Assembly (NCBI GenBank): GCA_946887075.1
Contig: CAMPKA010000003.1
Location: 124,001 to 188,000 of the forward strand
DNA from: an uncultured Salinimicrobium sp.
GTDB taxonomy: Bacteria > Bacteroidota > Bacteroidia > Flavobacteriales > Flavobacteriaceae
DNA: 64,000 nucleotides
Reading direction: 5' to 3'
Under the pieces are notes generated by a model. That model worked only from the letters and a program-made list of their open reading frames with translations, had not been told where the DNA came from and made no database searches. The translations under genes and the position numbers were made by a program. Shown here piece after piece: positions 61,931 through 64,000 of this stretch. Each line of letters opens with the position of its first letter. The stretch's first letter is position 1.

Positions 61931-62581
61931 TTAATGTGACGCATAAAACTGATCTATCAGTTGTTGCACGTTTTTAAAATTTTTTTTAACCCATTCCAGC
62001 TTTTTCTGCTCCTTATCCTCCTGGGAAAGCCTCCAGGGCAGATGCTCCTTCCGCATCCTGAAAGTGAATTCCTGGAGCATTATTGCGGCAGCAACCGAAA
62101 TGTTCAGACTTTGTGTAAATCCGAACATAGGAATGTGAACCAGCGTATCAGCCTGATCGATGATCTCATCAGAAAGACCCTCTTTCTCCGTTCCAAAGAA
62201 AAGGGCAGCCGGTTCCTGAAGTTCGTATTCCTGGAAAGGAATTCCCCTGTTCGGACAGGTAGCCACTATACGGTAATCCCTCTTGAGAAGGTCAACACAT
62301 TCCTTTGTAGCGGTGTACCGATGTACATCCACCCATTTCTGGGCACCCATGGCAATCTCCCGATCGATTTTCTTGCGATTTCTCTCTTCGATGACATGAA
62401 GATTCTGTATCCCAAAGACATCACAACTTCTCAGCACAGCACTTGTATTATGCAGTTGGTAAACATCCTGTATTGCCACGGTTAGAAAATTTGTTCGCTC
62501 TTCCAGGACTTTTTCGATGCGCGCTTTTCGGTTTTCGCTAAGAAGGGACTCCAGAAAAAGGGTAAGTTCTTTGTTGGCCAT
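61931..62581 (-). CDS. TrmH-family tRNA/rRNA 2'-O-methyltransferase
   Basis: A 216-residue SPOUT methyltransferase of the SpoU/TrmH family. The motifs VAIQDVYQLHNTSAVLRSCDVFG, FFGTEKEGLSDEIID and IPMFGFTQSLNISVAAAIML are intact, with a basic C-terminus. TrmH proper methylates G18 in tRNA; the related enzymes may act elsewhere. A start at 62599 would add six residues; the ATG at 62581 is chosen for the clean N-terminus. Divergent from the sirtuin gene. The second, larger SpoU-type gene lies at 8386, so the genome has at least two. Confidence 0.88.
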   Translation of the reverse strand: MANKELTLFLESLLSENRKARIEKVLEERTNFLTVAIQDVYQLHNTSAVLRSCDVFGIQNLHVIEERNRKKIDREIAMGAQKWVDVHRYTATKECVDLLKRDYRIVATCPNRGIPFQEYELQEPAALFFGTEKEGLSDEIIDQADTLVHIPMFGFTQSLNISVAAAIMLQEFTFRMRKEHLPWRLSQEDKEQKKLEWVKKNFKNVQQLIDQFYASH

Positions 62582-62663
62582 AGGCACGAATTTAAACATC
62601 CCCGATGGTTTTCCCTCTTTCCTGACTCGACAAAATTCCGTACATTTTTTCTAAAAAGATCCC

Positions 62664-63359
62664 ATGGGAAAAATAGTAGTCCTAACCGGAGCAGGAATCA
62701 GCGCAGAGAGTGGCATCAATACCTTCAGAGATGCCGATGGCCTCTGGGAAGGACATGATGTAATGGAGGTAGCCACACCCCAGGGATGGAAGACAAATCC
62801 TGAACTGGTCCTGGAATTCTACAATGCCAGACGGCGTCAGTTAAAAATGGTGAAACCCAATGCTGCCCACCTGGCACTAAAGAAACTCGAAGATGCGTTT
62901 GAGGTCACGATCATTACTCAGAATGTTGATGATCTTCATGAAAGGGCAGGAAGCCGCAGAATCCTGCACCTTCATGGAGAACTGATGAAGGCCAGGAGCA
63001 CCTTTGATCCCGATCTCATCCTGGACTGGAAGGAGGACATAAAATGGGGAGATATGTGTGAACACAACGCTCAGCTCCGCCCCCATGTGGTTTGGTTTGG
63101 GGAAGCTGTCCCCATGATGGAGAAGGCGATCGAAGAAGTCTCCGAGGCAGAGAAACTTATCATCGTTGGCACTTCCATGCAGGTTTATCCGGCCGCCGGA
63201 CTTATAGATTATCTTTCCGCCGGAACTCCGATCTATTATATCGACCCCAAACCTAATCTCATTCGAGCGGCTAATCTTGAGGTCATTGCAGAGAAAGCGT
63301 CAAAAGGTGTTCCCGATCTGGTCGAAAAACTATTAAATTCCACCGACTTCAGAACCTGA
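62664..63359 (+). CDS. class III sirtuin, NAD-dependent protein deacylase without zinc cysteines
   Basis: A 231-residue Sir2-family deacylase. NAD-binding motifs are GAGISAESGI and FRDADGLW, the catalytic His104 is in HLHGEL, and the Tyr53-xx-Arg56 (FYNARRRQ) that binds negatively charged acyl groups marks class III (SIRT5/CobB), predicting desuccinylase or demalonylase activity. The zinc-binding four-cysteine module of CobB is missing: only Cys132 remains in the segment between HGEL and LRPHVVWFGE. The region is shortened, and the fold may rely on other contacts. Divergent from trmH. Confidence 0.88.
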   Translation: MGKIVVLTGAGISAESGINTFRDADGLWEGHDVMEVATPQGWKTNPELVLEFYNARRRQLKMVKPNAAHLALKKLEDAFEVTIITQNVDDLHERAGSRRILHLHGELMKARSTFDPDLILDWKEDIKWGDMCEHNAQLRPHVVWFGEAVPMMEKAIEEVSEAEKLIIVGTSMQVYPAAGLIDYLSAGTPIYYIDPKPNLIRAANLEVIAEKASKGVPDLVEKLLNSTDFRT

Positions 63360-63390
63360 AATATAGTTTTACAGGTAATTTCTGAAGCCG

Positions 63391-63398
63391 TATCTTTA
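63391..63398 (+). promoter_or_regulatory. -7-like box of purB
   Basis: TATCTTTA is one base off the consensus TAnnTTTG and lies 24 nt before the purB ATG. No TTG is seen at the expected distance upstream. Confidence 0.4.
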
Positions 63399-63422
63399 AC
63401 GGCTCAAACAAAAACAGAGCAC

Positions 63423-64000
63423 ATGACTTCCCTTCAGGCCATTTCCCCTATTGATGGAAGATACCATCAGAAGACGAAATCTTTGATCCCCTTCTTCAGC
63501 GAGGAGGCCTTGATCAGATACCGCGTAATGGTTGAAGTAGAATATTTTCTGGCGCTCTGTGAGGAAGGGCTTGTGCAATTAAGATCTCTTGAGAAGGTCG
63601 AGGCCCAGAACCTGAGAAAGCTATACCTGGACTTTCGGTCAGAGGACGCAGTGAGAATTAAAGAGATCGAAGGGGTCACCAATCATGACGTGAAAGCCGT
63701 TGAATATTGGCTAAAGGAGAAGTTCGAGAATCTCGGGCTGGGGCGGTATCGAGAATTCATCCATTTCGGGCTGACCTCACAGGACATCAATAACACCGCA
63801 ATTCCGCTGAGTATTCGGGAAGCCATGGACCAAGTTTATCTCCCTTGTCTGGATTCCCTCTTGCAGAAACTCGTCGATCTCGAAAACCAGTGGCAAGAGG
63901 TTTCTATGTTGGCCAGAACCCACGGGCAACCCGCCTCTCCCACCAGACTCGGAAAAGAAATAGGGGTATTCGCTGAGCGGATCCGGGAGCAGAAGAAGTT
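63423..64000 (+). CDS. purB: adenylosuccinate lyase (partial, cut by the window end)
   Basis: The first 192 residues of adenylosuccinate lyase, which splits adenylosuccinate and SAICAR in purine synthesis. The start MTSLQAISPIDGRYHQKTK is family-typical, and the motifs EGVTNHDVKAVEYWLKEK and REFIHFGLTSQDINNT, with the catalytic-region THGQPASPT, are intact. The frame stays open to the end of the window. Its pathway partner purA is at 13202, far away. No frameshift is seen in the visible part. Confidence 0.95.
   Translation, partial: MTSLQAISPIDGRYHQKTKSLIPFFSEEALIRYRVMVEVEYFLALCEEGLVQLRSLEKVEAQNLRKLYLDFRSEDAVRIKEIEGVTNHDVKAVEYWLKEKFENLGLGRYREFIHFGLTSQDINNTAIPLSIREAMDQVYLPCLDSLLQKLVDLENQWQEVSMLARTHGQPASPTRLGKEIGVFAERIREQKK

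Noticed and set aside
63387..63403. GCCGT/ACGGC hairpin around the purB -7-like box.
   Set aside because: Only 5 bp with a 7-nt loop and no T-run; too weak to call a terminator or operator.
1..64000. CRISPR arrays, insertion sequences, prophage, rRNA genes.
   Set aside because: No direct-repeat/spacer array, transposase, phage structural gene or rRNA sequence was found anywhere in the window.

Overview
The window is a 64-kb piece of a Bacteroidetes chromosome, almost certainly from the family Flavobacteriaceae. The evidence is the flavobacterial housekeeping set (DUF3810, DUF4290, DUF493, DUF6495, UMF1-type transporter, GIN-domain proteins, CHI-like protein), start codons without Shine-Dalgarno sequences, and repeated Bacteroidetes-type -7 boxes (TAnnTTTG) upstream of genes. 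Base composition is moderate (roughly mid-40s % G+C by eye) and looks even. I see no rRNA, CRISPR array, insertion sequence or prophage. The genus cannot be fixed from the sequence alone.

Layout. 1-8.3 kb: cyclophilin/FKBP lipoprotein, M20 dipeptidase, DUF3810 protein and two exported amidohydrolases. 8.3-14.5 kb: SpoU methyltransferase, Ste24-like protease, RelA/SpoT, a Fur regulator and PurA. 14.5-16.2 kb: a mobilization-like gene pair (BfmA/BtgA-like and a DUF5712 relaxase-like protein) inserted between purA and cmk. 16.2-19.5 kb: cmk and lon. 19.6-22.6 kb: a four-gene cassette of ECF sigma factor, one-TM candidate anti-sigma protein and two exported repeat proteins. 22.6-29 kb: transporter, M48 lipoprotein, hydrolase, two MsrB enzymes, a collagen-motif lipoprotein and LpdA. 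29-34.6 kb: AAA+/VWA pair, ATP pyrophosphatase, AroQ, outer-membrane barrel and XerD. 34.6-44.8 kb: aldo/keto reductase, HPF, MurA, a P-loop protein, RecQ, Fmt, HU, YqgE, class-IV aminotransferase and START-like protein. 44.9-48.8 kb: tRNA-Met, a 51-codon membrane ORF, AI-2E transporter, an unexplained spacer and HisS. 48.9-64 kb: ABC permease, the rpsF-rpsR-rplI cluster, LytTR regulator, PriA, CHI-like/YihY/NadC, RlmH/RdgB, DEAD-box helicase, a CarboxypepD-reg protein, SRPBCC protein, TrmH, a zinc-less sirtuin and the start of purB.

Most of the window is ordinary core genome. The parts that deserve attention are the sigma/anti-sigma/beta-repeat cassette with a 10-bp direct repeat around its promoter, the mobilization-like island between two nucleotide-metabolism genes, the AAA+/VWA pair with an Asn in Walker B, the MurA with Asp in place of the fosfomycin-target Cys, and the 336-bp spacer between hisS and the AI-2E gene. 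Several genes look leaderless: the -7 box ends exactly 4 nt before the ATG.
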